Shown here piece by piece: positions 16,261-24,862 of a stretch of 43,302 nt of DNA. The notes beneath the pieces are model-generated. The model worked only from the letters and a program-made list of their open reading frames with translations. It had not been told where the DNA came from and did no database searches. A program made the translations under genes and the position numbers. Location: contig DXSD01000005.1 in NCBI GenBank assembly GCA_019410665.1, positions 1 through 43,302 on the forward strand. Direction: 5' to 3'. The stretch's first letter is position 1. Each line of letters opens with the position of its first letter. This stretch comes from Fusobacterium sp. (GTDB lineage: Bacteria; Fusobacteriota; Fusobacteriia; Fusobacteriales; Fusobacteriaceae).

Positions 16261-17925
16261 CTACTTGATTTTTGATGCATCTACTGCATTTTCAATATTT
16301 GATAGCTCTTCCCATCTTTCAGCAGAGATTTGATATCCTGTTCCTGGTCCACTATAATCATTTCTATCGTTTACTGCACTGATTACATTAAAGTCTTTAT
16401 CTAGAATAGCTGATGTATGTAAATGGTCTCCTGCTACTCTTAACTTCATAAGTTTTAGTAAGTCAGATGCAACATCATCAAATCCTTTTGTTTTAAGAGC
16501 TTTTACTACGTCCATACCAGTAATTCCTCTTTCCATCATCTCAGTTGCAGCTTTCATATCTGCTACCATATCTCTTTCAGGCATATCCTTACTTCCATGA
16601 GCATAAGTTGCAGCTTCTACTTCTGCATCTGTAATTTCTGGTAATCCTAAAACATCAAATACAGCTTGGATAGCTCTTGCTGCTTTATTTCTAGCTCTTA
16701 CTACATCCTCTTCTTTAACTGGTTTTAATCCAGCATCTATTCTAAGGTCTCTTTGAATTATATTCCAGTCATCATAGTCTTCAGCATCCCAGTTTGATCC
16801 AGCAAACATGTTGTCATAGTTAGGTGTTGAACTATATCCTGAACAGATAAAGTCAGTTCCTGGAATCATTTGCATAAGTGATCTTGCTACTCTTCTTAAG
16901 TCTGAGTGAGTAAATGTTTGGTCGTTACTTGAAGCACACTCTAGGTCTAACATCATAGCTACTAAGTTTTCTGCTAAGATCTCTCTTACTCCACTTGGTA
17001 CTGCTCCTGGCACTCCAACACAACTTACTGATCCATTTTGAATTCCTTGTACTCCTGCCCCTTTAGTTACAAATAAGCAACGAGCCTCTAGGTATAACAT
17101 TGAACATCCTTCAGCATATCCCATTAATACCTCAGATCCACTTCCAGATGTATATCTCATTTTTAATCCTCTTGAAGCATAAGCTGATGCTAAGAATGAT
17201 TTAGACCATGGAGTATCGTCTCCATCTATAAATACTGGCTCAGTTCCATAAACTGATACTGTTTCTGCATAAGCTGTAAGTCCTCTCATTCCTAATAGTA
17301 ACTCTGTAGCTTCCTCTACTGAACATTGAGTAAGTATTCCTGGTCTTCCCACTTGTGCTCCAACTAATAGTGCAATTGCGTTAAATGGTGCATATCTTGT
17401 TACTGCTACTGTAGTTTCCTCTTCTGAGAATCCTCTTAATGATGCTTCAGCAGCATCTGCAGCGATTTGTACTGGGTTATCTTTTAAGTTTGTAACGTGA
17501 CATTGGTTAGAAGGAGTTTTTCTAGCTCTCATCTTATTAACTGCCATCATCATCTCAAGAACTGACATTTTTCCCATAACTTCTGCAACTTTTGCTGGAG
17601 TCATTGAAAGAGTTATTTTTAATATCTCATCTCTTGATACGTTGATATCTACAAGTTTTCTAGCTATTTCCAATGAATCCATAGCCATTACTTTTTCAGC
17701 ATTTTCTACTACAATTCCATAGTCAGCTATAAAATAGTCTAATAGGTCGAAATCCTCTCTTTTCTTTCCATCTAACTCAACTATTTTTCCATCTACAACC
17801 TTAACACTTGGTTTTGGATCTAGAGGAGAATTCATTGCTATTAATCCTACTTCTGGCCACTCTTTAACATATCCATCTTTATTTACAGGTCTTGCACCTA
17901 ATACTTCAAAACGTTTTGATCTCAT
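16261..17925 (-). CDS. pduC: PduC, large catalytic subunit of propanediol dehydratase
   Basis: Alpha subunit of adenosylcobalamin-dependent diol dehydratase; its TIM barrel holds the substrate, K+ or Ca2+ and the base face of B12. The 554-residue length equals the family norm. It starts MRSKRFEVLGARPVNKDGYV and contains NQCHVTNLKDNPVQIAAD, the region carrying active-site residues, and SGSGSEVLMGY. Glycerol dehydratase (DhaB) is very similar, but the presence of PduP, PduL and a full shell favours 1,2-propanediol as the main substrate. AGGAGGTTATA precedes the start. Confidence 0.96.
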   Translation of the reverse strand: MRSKRFEVLGARPVNKDGYVKEWPEVGLIAMNSPLDPKPSVKVVDGKIVELDGKKREDFDLLDYFIADYGIVVENAEKVMAMDSLEIARKLVDINVSRDEILKITLSMTPAKVAEVMGKMSVLEMMMAVNKMRARKTPSNQCHVTNLKDNPVQIAADAAEASLRGFSEEETTVAVTRYAPFNAIALLVGAQVGRPGILTQCSVEEATELLLGMRGLTAYAETVSVYGTEPVFIDGDDTPWSKSFLASAYASRGLKMRYTSGSGSEVLMGYAEGCSMLYLEARCLFVTKGAGVQGIQNGSVSCVGVPGAVPSGVREILAENLVAMMLDLECASSNDQTFTHSDLRRVARSLMQMIPGTDFICSGYSSTPNYDNMFAGSNWDAEDYDDWNIIQRDLRIDAGLKPVKEEDVVRARNKAARAIQAVFDVLGLPEITDAEVEAATYAHGSKDMPERDMVADMKAATEMMERGITGMDVVKALKTKGFDDVASDLLKLMKLRVAGDHLHTSAILDKDFNVISAVNDRNDYSGPGTGYQISAERWEELSNIENAVDASKIK

Positions 17926-17978
17926 TATAACCTCCTATTTTTTATCTCCATATTTTCTCTACAATAATGGGCTGCTCT

Positions 17979-18770
17979 CTAAATATATGGAGTTGATCCT
18001 GAAGGAGCTGGTCCTCCTAAAGTTTCTAGAAGTTTAACTCCTACTTCTTTAGCTGCAAGGATTGCTTGTCTAACTGCTCCAGAATCTCCACAAATTGTTA
18101 AGATTACCTCGTTTGAGAAGCTTGTTCCTTTAGCAGGAGAACTATATCCTAAAACTTCTACGTTAGCTGCTTTTAATGCAGTATCTGCTGTTACTACACC
18201 AATTGCTGCTGGAGCTCCAACTATTAGTCCAAAAGCTTTTCCTAATGGAGCGTTGAACGCCTTATTACATGCATATGATGCTCTAGCTGTATATTGAAGT
18301 TCAATATGTCCAGCATCATTACCATAAACATCTCCAAATTTTTCAGTTACAGCTGCTATTGCAACTTCAACTGCTCTTTTAGCGTCAGATACATCTTCAG
18401 CTCCAAAAAGTATTAGAGATCCATGTCCTGCTCCACCTTTAGTATCTCTAGGAAGTTCTATTGAGATCACTTCTGTATTAGTAGCTTTTACAGCTTCATC
18501 TGCTGCCATTATAAATGGTCCTGCTCCTGTTCTTGCTCCTAATATTCCTATTGAACGATATTTCTTATCTATTCCCATTGCCTCATGAAGAGCTGGATCT
18601 ACGTTAGCTATTACTAATCCTATTCCATCTCCGTGAGTTGTTACACCAACAAACTCTGTTAAACGGCACTCTCTTGTAGGTGCACATTCAGTTTTAGGTG
18701 TTTCTGCTTTTTTCTCTTTTAATTTTTCCATCACTTCTGCCATCATTTTTTCTACTAAATTTTCTTGCAT
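17979..18770 (-). CDS. pduB: PduB, tandem-domain trimeric shell protein
   Basis: A 263-residue shell protein with two permuted BMC domains (about 45-145 and 155-255). It starts with ECRLTEFVGVTTHGDGIGLVIANVD and has the NDAGHIELQYTARASYACNKA segment typical of PduB. Trimers of this family can open a large central pore. The N-terminal extension (MQENLVEKMMAEVMEKLKEK) resembles the PduB extension that links shell to enzyme core in Salmonella. The first gene behind the internal promoter at 18821-18853, so shell and dehydratase can be made at a higher level than pduQ. Confidence 0.94.
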   Translation of the reverse strand: MQENLVEKMMAEVMEKLKEKKAETPKTECAPTRECRLTEFVGVTTHGDGIGLVIANVDPALHEAMGIDKKYRSIGILGARTGAGPFIMAADEAVKATNTEVISIELPRDTKGGAGHGSLILFGAEDVSDAKRAVEVAIAAVTEKFGDVYGNDAGHIELQYTARASYACNKAFNAPLGKAFGLIVGAPAAIGVVTADTALKAANVEVLGYSSPAKGTSFSNEVILTICGDSGAVRQAILAAKEVGVKLLETLGGPAPSGSTPYI

Positions 18771-18820
18771 CGATTTACCCCCCTATATTAGATTTTAAAA
18801 TTTTTCACTCTTACACTGTA

Positions 18821-18853
18821 ATTATAAAAATATAAAATGTCAGAAAAATGTCA
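18821..18853 (-). promoter_or_regulatory. pduB promoter with an 11-bp direct-repeat regulator box
   Basis: On the minus strand TGACATT (18853-18847), TTTC, TGACATT (18842-18836), then exactly 9 nt and a perfect -10 TATAAT (18826-18821). The repeats cover where a -35 hexamer would be, and no good -35 exists, as at PhoB-type activated promoters. The repeat spacing of 11 bp (one helical turn) fits an OmpR/PhoB-family dimer, such as the regulator encoded at 22025-22696. Confidence 0.8.
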
Positions 18854-18874
18854 TTTTTAACTTTTAATATGACA

Positions 18875-19981
18875 TTAATATATTATTTCAAAGATTTTTT
18901 TCATATCTTCTAAAGTTACTTTTTTCATATTTCCTGAAGTACAAATATCCTTCATAGCTACCTCTGCCATCTCTGGAATAAGTGAGTCATACACTGATTT
19001 TTCTACTCCCAACTCTTTTACACAACTTTGAATTCCCAATTTTTTATTTAATATCTCTATAGCTATAGCTAAACTCTTTGCTCCCTCCTCTATACTACTT
19101 GAAGGTAGTTCCAATTCTTTAGCTATCTCACAATATCTTTTTGCTGTTTCCTCATCACTAGAGTTAAATCTGATTACATATGGTAATACAACTCCATTTG
19201 CTCTTCCATGTGCTTTATGAAACTTTCCTCCTATATTATGAGCTACACTGTGATTTATTCCTAGTCCAGCTTTTTCAAAAGCAAAACCTGCTATACATGA
19301 AGCTTTTCCCATTTCAATTCTAGCTTCTCTATTTGATATATCTTCATACATCTTCATTAGATTTTTAAAAATAGTTTTTATAGCATAGAGAGCATAAATT
19401 TGTGTATAGAGATTAGCTCTTTTGGAAGTGTAAGCTTCTATAGCATGAGTAAGAGCATCTATTCCCCCATCTGCAACAACTGATTTAGGAAGAGTTTTTG
19501 TAAACTCTGGATCTAGTACTGCTATTTCTGGTATCATTTTGTCATCTTTTATAGGTATCTTAATATTATTTATTGTATCTGTAATTACTGCATAAGATGT
19601 AACTTCTGATCCAGTTCCACAAGTTGTAGGGATTGCTATTACTGGAATATCGTTTCCAGATTTTGACATAAAATATGACACAGCTTTAGCTGAATCCAGT
19701 GTTGATCCTCCACCTAAAGCTAAAATCTTTTCAGGTGAAAATTCAATTACTTTCTCTAATGCTTTTTTTATTGATTCCAATGAAGGATTTACTTCAATAT
19801 CACTAAAAACTTCATACTCTATTCCTTTTCTCTGGAATATTTCCTCAATCTTTTTACTGATCCCAATTTTTACCATCATTGGATCTGTCATAAAGATATA
19901 TTTTTTACAAGGAATTTTTTCTAATACTTTTTCTATGTCTACCCCTGCAAATATCTCAGTATTTGCTTGAAATATCTCCAT
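18875..19981 (-). CDS. pduQ: PduQ-type iron-dependent alcohol dehydrogenase
   Basis: A group III (Fe-ADH) dehydrogenase that would reduce propionaldehyde to 1-propanol and return NAD+ to PduP. Motifs: the nucleotide loop LGGGSTLDSAKA, IPTTCGTGSEVT, and the metal-binding region DGGIDALTHAIEAYTS with GINHSVAHNIGGKFHKAHG, which supply the Asp and His ligands. AAGGGGGG touches an ATG at 19985-19987, so the ATG two codons later (19979-19981, MEIFQANTEIF) is better placed; 368 residues. 1,3-propanediol dehydrogenase is a close alternative. No encapsulation helix is visible. It is the first gene of the operon, in contrast to its later place in Salmonella. Confidence 0.85.
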   Translation of the reverse strand: MEIFQANTEIFAGVDIEKVLEKIPCKKYIFMTDPMMVKIGISKKIEEIFQRKGIEYEVFSDIEVNPSLESIKKALEKVIEFSPEKILALGGGSTLDSAKAVSYFMSKSGNDIPVIAIPTTCGTGSEVTSYAVITDTINNIKIPIKDDKMIPEIAVLDPEFTKTLPKSVVADGGIDALTHAIEAYTSKRANLYTQIYALYAIKTIFKNLMKMYEDISNREARIEMGKASCIAGFAFEKAGLGINHSVAHNIGGKFHKAHGRANGVVLPYVIRFNSSDEETAKRYCEIAKELELPSSSIEEGAKSLAIAIEILNKKLGIQSCVKELGVEKSVYDSLIPEMAEVAMKDICTSGNMKKVTLEDMKKIFEIIY

Positions 19982-20028
19982 TTTCATCCCCCCTTAAAAA
20001 AAATAGTTGATATATTTCTCATATTAAT

Positions 20029-20061
20029 ATATTATTAAAGTAAAATGTCACATCAATGTCA
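20029..20061 (-). promoter_or_regulatory. pduQ promoter with the same direct-repeat regulator box
   Basis: On the minus strand TGACATT (20061-20055), GATG, TGACATT (20050-20044), 9 nt, then -10 TAATAT (20034-20029). Repeat sequence, 4-nt gap and 9-nt distance to the -10 are the same as at the pduB promoter, while the sequence between differs. The box sits in the 133-nt gap shared with the divergent kinase gene, so it could also affect that gene. Confidence 0.8.
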
Positions 20062-20114
20062 TTATAATTTTTTCCGTATATTTTATTTGAATTCTATACT
20101 TTATGAGGTAAAAT

Positions 20115-22028
20115 ATGAGAATACATCAAAAAATTGCTATTTTAAATACTGTTATATTTATTTTAGGAAGTCTCACAATTATTTTTTTATTAAGTTTTCA
20201 AGAAAGAATCTCATTGTTTGAAAATTTTTTAATTTTAAAATTACTTTTAACAATTATTTTATTCTTTCTTCTATCAAATTTTTTAGCAAAATATACATTA
20301 ATTAATGTATATAAAACTTTAGAAAAATTTGATGAGATAATCTCTTTGGTTAATGATAAGTTCATATCTGAACTAAAAAAAGAGTTTGCTAATATGGAAG
20401 AGTGTCTATATAAAGTTTTCTCTTCTATCAAAATGGATATCTTGGATATTTTAGTAAAAGAGGGAGAGATTAAAAGGGAGAAAGAGAAAGCTCAACATTT
20501 AAGCGATGAGTTACAACAATTAAATAAAAATCTTGAAGAGATTGTATCTCAAAGAACTAAAGAGTTAATTATATCTAAGGAAAATGCTGAATCTGCAAAT
20601 AGAGCAAAAGATGAGTTTTTAGCTAAAATTAGTCATGAGATGAGAACCCCTCTAACTCCAATTATAGGATATTCTCGTTTACTTTTAAAAGAGAGTATCA
20701 ACGATGAATTTAAAGAAAAATTAGAGATTATACACACTTCTGGAGTTAAACTTCTAAATTTTACCAATGAACTTCTTGATTTTTCAAAAATTGAATTGGG
20801 AAAAATTGATTTAAACTATGAAAGTTTCTCTATTAGAGAACTATTTCAAGAGATTTATTATGAGCATAATCCTTTAGCACAACAAAAAAATCTAAAATTT
20901 GAACTTGAATTTTTAAGTCCTGATGTTTTTATTTACTCTGATAAGATGAAAATCTATGAAATTGCTAAAAATATCATACATAACTCTATAAAATATACTG
21001 AAAAAGGCTTTGTTCTTTGTGAAGTTGAAATCATAGGAGGGTATTTAACCTTCAATGTTTATGATAGTGGAATAGGAATTGAAAAAGAGAATTTAGAGTA
21101 TATTTTTGAAAGTTTTGGACAGATAAATAAACTCTCATCTGGAGCTGGACTTGGACTTAGTATAAGCAAAAAGCTTGTAGAGATTCTTCTAGGAACTATA
21201 CAAGTAGATAGTAAGCCCAATGTAGGTACCACTTTTAAAGTTAAACTTCCTATTGAAGTCAACCATAGATTTGGAGAGAATTTTGCTCAATCACTTTACA
21301 AATTACTAAACTCTAATAATGAAAAACTAAAATCTATTATCTTAATGAGTATTTTAAAATTTCCTATTAGATTAAAAAAATTAAAAGAAGCATACAAAAA
21401 ACAGGATTTAAAACTGCTGAGAGATACTAACCATCTAATTCAAGGAACCTATGGAAATTTAAATTTAACTCTTATTTATGAGATCTCTATAAAAATATCT
21501 CAAGAGTTAAAAAAAGATCCTATTAATTTTAATAATATTCTCTACTTAATTGAAGAGTTAGAGAGAATGACTCATACCCTTGATTATTCAGAGCTATTTA
21601 ACCAATATCTATCTTTTAAAAACGAGAAACTCTCTCTTCTCATTGCTGAAGATGTGGAAGATAATAGAGAATTTTTAAAATCTATTTTAGTTTCTGAAAA
21701 TATTCAAGTTACTTGTGTAGAAAATGGATTATTAGCTCTTAAGGAGTTGCAACAAAATCAGTATGATGTTATTTTTCTTGATATTAGAATGCCTGTTATG
21801 GATGGTTTACAGACTATAAAATATATAAGAGAGAAGAAGATATGTAGTTCTACTCCTATTCTAGCTCTTACTGCTCAAGCTATTATTGGGGATAAAGAGA
21901 AATATCTTCCTTATGGTTTTGATGGTTATATTACTAAACCTATTAATGAGTCAGTGTTATTTAGTTACCTCTATTATGTTGCTAACTGGAAAAAACTATT
22001 ATTTGAAGAAAAAGGTGAATTACAATGA
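20115..22028 (+). CDS. Hybrid histidine kinase (TM-HisKA-HATPase-Hpt-REC) of the pdu regulatory operon
   Basis: A 637-residue kinase. Two membrane helices (about 7-27 and 40-60) are joined by only a dozen residues, so there is no extracellular sensor domain. A coiled coil (70-155) leads to HisKA (H174 in KISHEMRTPL), HATPase (N-box NIIHNSIKYTE, G2 GAGLGLSISKKL), an Hpt-like domain (H440 in NHLIQGTYGNLNL) and a receiver domain (D556 in FLDIRMPVMDG, K608). It carries all four phosphorelay steps and could phosphorylate the regulator next to it. It overlaps that gene by four bases (ATGA). Divergent from pduQ. The signal probably comes from the PocR-type protein two genes downstream; that is an inference. 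Confidence 0.9.
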   Translation: MRIHQKIAILNTVIFILGSLTIIFLLSFQERISLFENFLILKLLLTIILFFLLSNFLAKYTLINVYKTLEKFDEIISLVNDKFISELKKEFANMEECLYKVFSSIKMDILDILVKEGEIKREKEKAQHLSDELQQLNKNLEEIVSQRTKELIISKENAESANRAKDEFLAKISHEMRTPLTPIIGYSRLLLKESINDEFKEKLEIIHTSGVKLLNFTNELLDFSKIELGKIDLNYESFSIRELFQEIYYEHNPLAQQKNLKFELEFLSPDVFIYSDKMKIYEIAKNIIHNSIKYTEKGFVLCEVEIIGGYLTFNVYDSGIGIEKENLEYIFESFGQINKLSSGAGLGLSISKKLVEILLGTIQVDSKPNVGTTFKVKLPIEVNHRFGENFAQSLYKLLNSNNEKLKSIILMSILKFPIRLKKLKEAYKKQDLKLLRDTNHLIQGTYGNLNLTLIYEISIKISQELKKDPINFNNILYLIEELERMTHTLDYSELFNQYLSFKNEKLSLLIAEDVEDNREFLKSILVSENIQVTCVENGLLALKELQQNQYDVIFLDIRMPVMDGLQTIKYIREKKICSSTPILALTAQAIIGDKEKYLPYGFDGYITKPINESVLFSYLYYVANWKKLLFEEKGELQ

Positions 22029-22696
22029 TAAAACTTTTAATAATTGATGACTCTGAAGAGACAAGAGAACTTCTTAAAATAGTATTGTCAAAAAATAATA
22101 TGTTAGATATTTCAGAAGCCTATAGTTTAGCCTCAGCTTCACAAGAATTAAAAAAATCTACACCTGATATTATCCTTTTGGATCTATCTTTACCTGATGG
22201 TAATGGTAGTGAAATCTGCAGTAAAATTAGAACCTGTCCAGAGATATATGGAAAGCCATTTATATTAGCTTTAACAGCTGATACCTCTCAAGAGAGTGTA
22301 AATAGAAATCTACAACTAGGTTGTGATGATTATATTAAAAAACCTTTTGATTTTACAGAACTCTCTATTCGTATTGAAAAATTTATTGAAAGAGTTCCTA
22401 AAGATAGAGAGTACATATCCTATGAAAATATTAAGCTATTTCCTAATAGTAAACTTGTTAAATATGATAATGAATTTATCACTCTATCTAAAAATGAATT
22501 TGAAGTGCTTCAGTATTTTATTTTAAATAGAGGTTTACTTCTATCTAGGACAAATATCCTAGATAATGTTTGGAATGATAATTATGATATAAGTGATAAA
22601 GCTGTTGATCAATGCTTAAAAAGATTGAGAAAAAAACTTCCTATACTCAATGATGTACTAGTTTCTAAAAGGGGTTTTGGATATATTTTAAAATAG
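22025..22696 (+). CDS. OmpR/PhoB-family response regulator, likely activator of the Pdu operon
   Basis: A 223-residue regulator. Residues 1-120 form a receiver domain with acidic pair D8/D9, phospho-acceptor D53 (LLDLSLPDGNG) and K106 in YIKKPF. Residues 130-223 are a Trans_reg_C winged helix, with ITLSKNEFEVLQYFI, the recognition-helix region KAVDQCLKRLRKKL and the C-terminal hairpin VSKRGFGYIL. Regulators of this family bind direct repeats spaced 11 bp apart, which matches the boxes before pduQ and pduB. Translationally coupled to the kinase by a four-base overlap, with AAAGGTGA as ribosome binding site. Confidence 0.92.
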   Translation: MIKLLIIDDSEETRELLKIVLSKNNMLDISEAYSLASASQELKKSTPDIILLDLSLPDGNGSEICSKIRTCPEIYGKPFILALTADTSQESVNRNLQLGCDDYIKKPFDFTELSIRIEKFIERVPKDREYISYENIKLFPNSKLVKYDNEFITLSKNEFEVLQYFILNRGLLLSRTNILDNVWNDNYDISDKAVDQCLKRLRKKLPILNDVLVSKRGFGYILK

Positions 22697-22711
22697 TTGG
22701 GGGATTATTCT

Positions 22712-23527
22712 ATGAAAAACAGAGACAGTATATCTGAATATTTAGATATTGAGTTCTTTCAAACACTACAAGACAAATTAGCTGATGAGTTTGGAATTGG
22801 GAGTATAATTACAGATATTAATGGAAACCCACTTACTCAACAGAGTAATTTTTCAGACTTTTGCGGAAAGTGTACTAGAGGAAGTAAAATAGGTTTAGAA
22901 AGATGTATGAAGTGTGATGCCTATGGGGGAAATAAAGCTAAAGAGTTAAAAAAGCCAGTTATTTATAAATGCCATGCTGGTCTTATTGATTTTGCTAGTC
23001 CTATTATTATAAAAGATAAGATAGTTGGTTGTTTTTTATGTGGACAAGTTCTTTCAGAACAGCCTGATGAGACAAAATTTAGAAAAATTGCCAGAGAGAT
23101 AGGAGTAGATGAAGAAGAATATATAGAAGCACTTAAAAAAGTTAAAGTTATCCCTTACGAAAAAATAGAGTATGCTGCTAATTTTCTATATGAACTTTCT
23201 TCTAAATTATCTAATTTTTCTGATTATCAAAATACTGGTATGAAGACGAGTAAACAATGTTATAATAGTATTAACAAGTTTGATAATTTTTTGCGTATTT
23301 TAAAAGCTAAAAAATTTATTCCTACTACTACCATTTCAAACTTTCAAGGATTTTTAGAAAGATGTTATGATACTCTTTTTAAAAAAATCAATATTGATGA
23401 TAAGAGAATATCAGAATTAGAGCAAAGTATTAATTTTCTTTTTGAAGAAACTAACAGTATCTCTCAAAAAATAAAAAGTACTGAACAACACTATTCAAAT
23501 TTTGATATAAATTCTATTAAAAAATAG
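22712..23527 (+). CDS. Free-standing PocR-type ligand-sensing protein
   Basis: Residues 10-175 are a PocR domain, the ligand-binding module first known from the AraC-type activator PocR of Salmonella pdu/cob genes. Conserved cysteines are visible as C51-x2-C54, C65-x2-C68 and C87 followed by HAGL, then the VGCFLCGQV strand. There is no AraC helix-turn-helix. The remaining 95 residues are helical and end in a likely coiled coil (about 225-265). A TTG at 22697 is in frame, but GGGGGA at 22699-22704 is the ribosome binding site for the ATG at 22712, so the protein has 271 residues. Third gene of the kinase-regulator operon; it likely supplies diol sensing. Confidence 0.88.
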   Translation: MKNRDSISEYLDIEFFQTLQDKLADEFGIGSIITDINGNPLTQQSNFSDFCGKCTRGSKIGLERCMKCDAYGGNKAKELKKPVIYKCHAGLIDFASPIIIKDKIVGCFLCGQVLSEQPDETKFRKIAREIGVDEEEYIEALKKVKVIPYEKIEYAANFLYELSSKLSNFSDYQNTGMKTSKQCYNSINKFDNFLRILKAKKFIPTTTISNFQGFLERCYDTLFKKINIDDKRISELEQSINFLFEETNSISQKIKSTEQHYSNFDINSIKK

Positions 23528-23549
23528 CTGATCATCTCAGCTATTTTTT
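23519..23549. terminator. Bidirectional terminator between the pocR-type gene and the antiporter gene
   Basis: AAAATAGCTGA (23521-23531) pairs with TCAGCTATTTT (23537-23547) around a 5-nt loop, with T-runs on both strands. It overlaps the stop codon of the PocR-type gene and lies 11 nt past the stop of the convergent antiporter gene. Confidence 0.9.
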
Positions 23550-23559
23550 ATTTCTAATC

Positions 23560-24759
23560 TCACTCTCTTAACAATTTCTTATAACTTAGCTCTATTCCAA
23601 TAGCTCCAATAGGTGCTGTAATAAGTACACTCAATATAGCTATAGCTTGCATTATCTCTCCCCCTACAACTCCCATTTGTAAAGGAATTCCAGCTTTTGC
23701 AGACTGTACTGTAGCTTTAGGAAGATAAGCTATTATACAAAATAATCTCTCTTTATAACTCAAATTTGTTCCTATTAATGATATAAGTACCCCTATTGAT
23801 CTAATAGATAGAGAGTATATTAACATAAGTAATCCTACATAGAAATATCCTCCTACTAAACTTGGATCAATAGCCATTCCCACAAAGGTAAATAGATAGA
23901 TTTTTCCATATTTCCAAATATTGTTCATACCTTGATGAATCTCTCTATATCTTTCTCCCTGATAATAACGAATAAAAAATCCCAAAGACATTATTGTTAA
24001 AAGTGAGTTATATAGAGGAAAATGATATCTATTTTCAATATATCTTAATAAAAGACAAATTAAAAAAGTAACTCCTATTCTTAATTTTATGTTTTCTAAC
24101 TTTAAAAAACTCTTATTACCTAAAAATCCTATTCCCCAACCTATACATATGCTTGCTACTATAGATATAGGGATCATTATCAATTGTGTTTTTATATCAA
24201 AACTTCCTCCATCAATACCTTGAAAATATATAGCTAAAAAAGAGGTAAAAAGTGTTATTGCAATAGAATCATCTGCAGAAGCTCCAACTAATAACAACTG
24301 TGGAATTGACTTTTTCTGTCCCACTTTTCTATCTATTAAATTTACCATAGCAGGAATTAAAACTGCTGGACTTACAGCAGCTATTATAAATCCTAATATT
24401 GCCCCTTGAACAAAAGTAAAATCTAAAAATATTGTTGAGAGATAAGCTATGGCAAACCCCTCTAAAGTAGCTGGGATTATACTTAAACATACAGCTGGTC
24501 TCCCTATTTTTTTCATCTGATCTGCTCCTATCCCTAATCCTCCTATAAAAAGAACTGTCACTAGAGCTATATCTTTTAAAGTGGGAGAAATTGACAGAGC
24601 TAGTTGAGGAATCTTATTTATTCCATGTGGTCCTATTATAAGTCCCCCTATCATCATTCCAACTAGAGAAGGAAGTTTTATCTTCTCAAAGATCTTTCCT
24701 ATAAAATTAGAATAAAAAGCTAAAAAAATCAAAAATAATAGTGTTAAAATATACTGCAT
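23560..24759 (-). CDS. Na+/H+-exchanger family membrane antiporter under fluoride riboswitch control
   Basis: A 399-residue, very hydrophobic protein of the cation:proton antiporter (CPA, Na_H_Exchanger) type with about 11-12 membrane helices. Visible segments are GLIIGPHGINKIPQLA near the N-terminus, FIGGLGIGADQMKKIG and GASADDSIAITLF, the last holding the paired acidic residues of the ion site. There is no TrkA-type cytoplasmic domain. Its leader is a fluoride riboswitch, so it is induced by fluoride and probably helps expel fluoride or restore ion balance during exposure. The transported ion cannot be told from sequence. AGGAGGTAGAG precedes the start. Confidence 0.85.
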   Translation of the reverse strand: MQYILTLLFLIFLAFYSNFIGKIFEKIKLPSLVGMMIGGLIIGPHGINKIPQLALSISPTLKDIALVTVLFIGGLGIGADQMKKIGRPAVCLSIIPATLEGFAIAYLSTIFLDFTFVQGAILGFIIAAVSPAVLIPAMVNLIDRKVGQKKSIPQLLLVGASADDSIAITLFTSFLAIYFQGIDGGSFDIKTQLIMIPISIVASICIGWGIGFLGNKSFLKLENIKLRIGVTFLICLLLRYIENRYHFPLYNSLLTIMSLGFFIRYYQGERYREIHQGMNNIWKYGKIYLFTFVGMAIDPSLVGGYFYVGLLMLIYSLSIRSIGVLISLIGTNLSYKERLFCIIAYLPKATVQSAKAGIPLQMGVVGGEIMQAIAILSVLITAPIGAIGIELSYKKLLRE

Positions 24760-24775
24760 CTCTACCTCCTGAAAA

Positions 24776-24848
24776 TAAAAAGACTCCTACCCTTAAAAGA
24801 GTAGGAGTCATTAGCTTACGCACTTAAAGGCGAACTCCATCGCCTATT
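24776..24848 (-). promoter_or_regulatory. Fluoride riboswitch (crcB motif) with overlapping terminator
   Basis: On the minus strand the conserved hairpin GGCGATGGAGTTCGCC (24844-24829) is followed by TAAGTGCGTAAGCTAATG and then GACTCCTAC (24790-24782 side). This matches the crcB/fluoride motif, where the loop GGAGU pairs with ACUCC in a pseudoknot. The same GACTCCTAC is complementary to GTAGGAGTC, and the stem at 24781-24809 runs into a TTTTT tract: an intrinsic terminator. Fluoride binding would stabilise the pseudoknot, prevent the terminator and let the antiporter gene be read. Confidence 0.92.
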
Positions 24849-24862
24849 ATTATTCTTCTAAT

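Noticed and set aside
17947..17993. CTCCATAT / ATATGGAG inverted repeat around the pduB stop
   Set aside because: Only 8 bp with a loop of about 30 nt, no T-run; likely chance in AT-rich DNA.
18870..18876. A third, reversed TGACATT-like heptamer near the pduQ stop
   Set aside because: It is a single copy in the opposite orientation, without a partner at 11 bp, and overlaps the stop codon of pduQ.
20063..20100. Promoter for the kinase gene (TATAAT at 20063 or TATACT at 20095)
   Set aside because: Neither has a convincing -35, and the second leaves a leader of only a few bases; the true start cannot be picked from sequence.
19982..20114. Cobalamin riboswitch before the pdu operon
   Set aside because: The gap is AT-rich and filled by promoter elements; no B12-box-like sequence or large folded leader is visible, and there is no such leader before pduB either.
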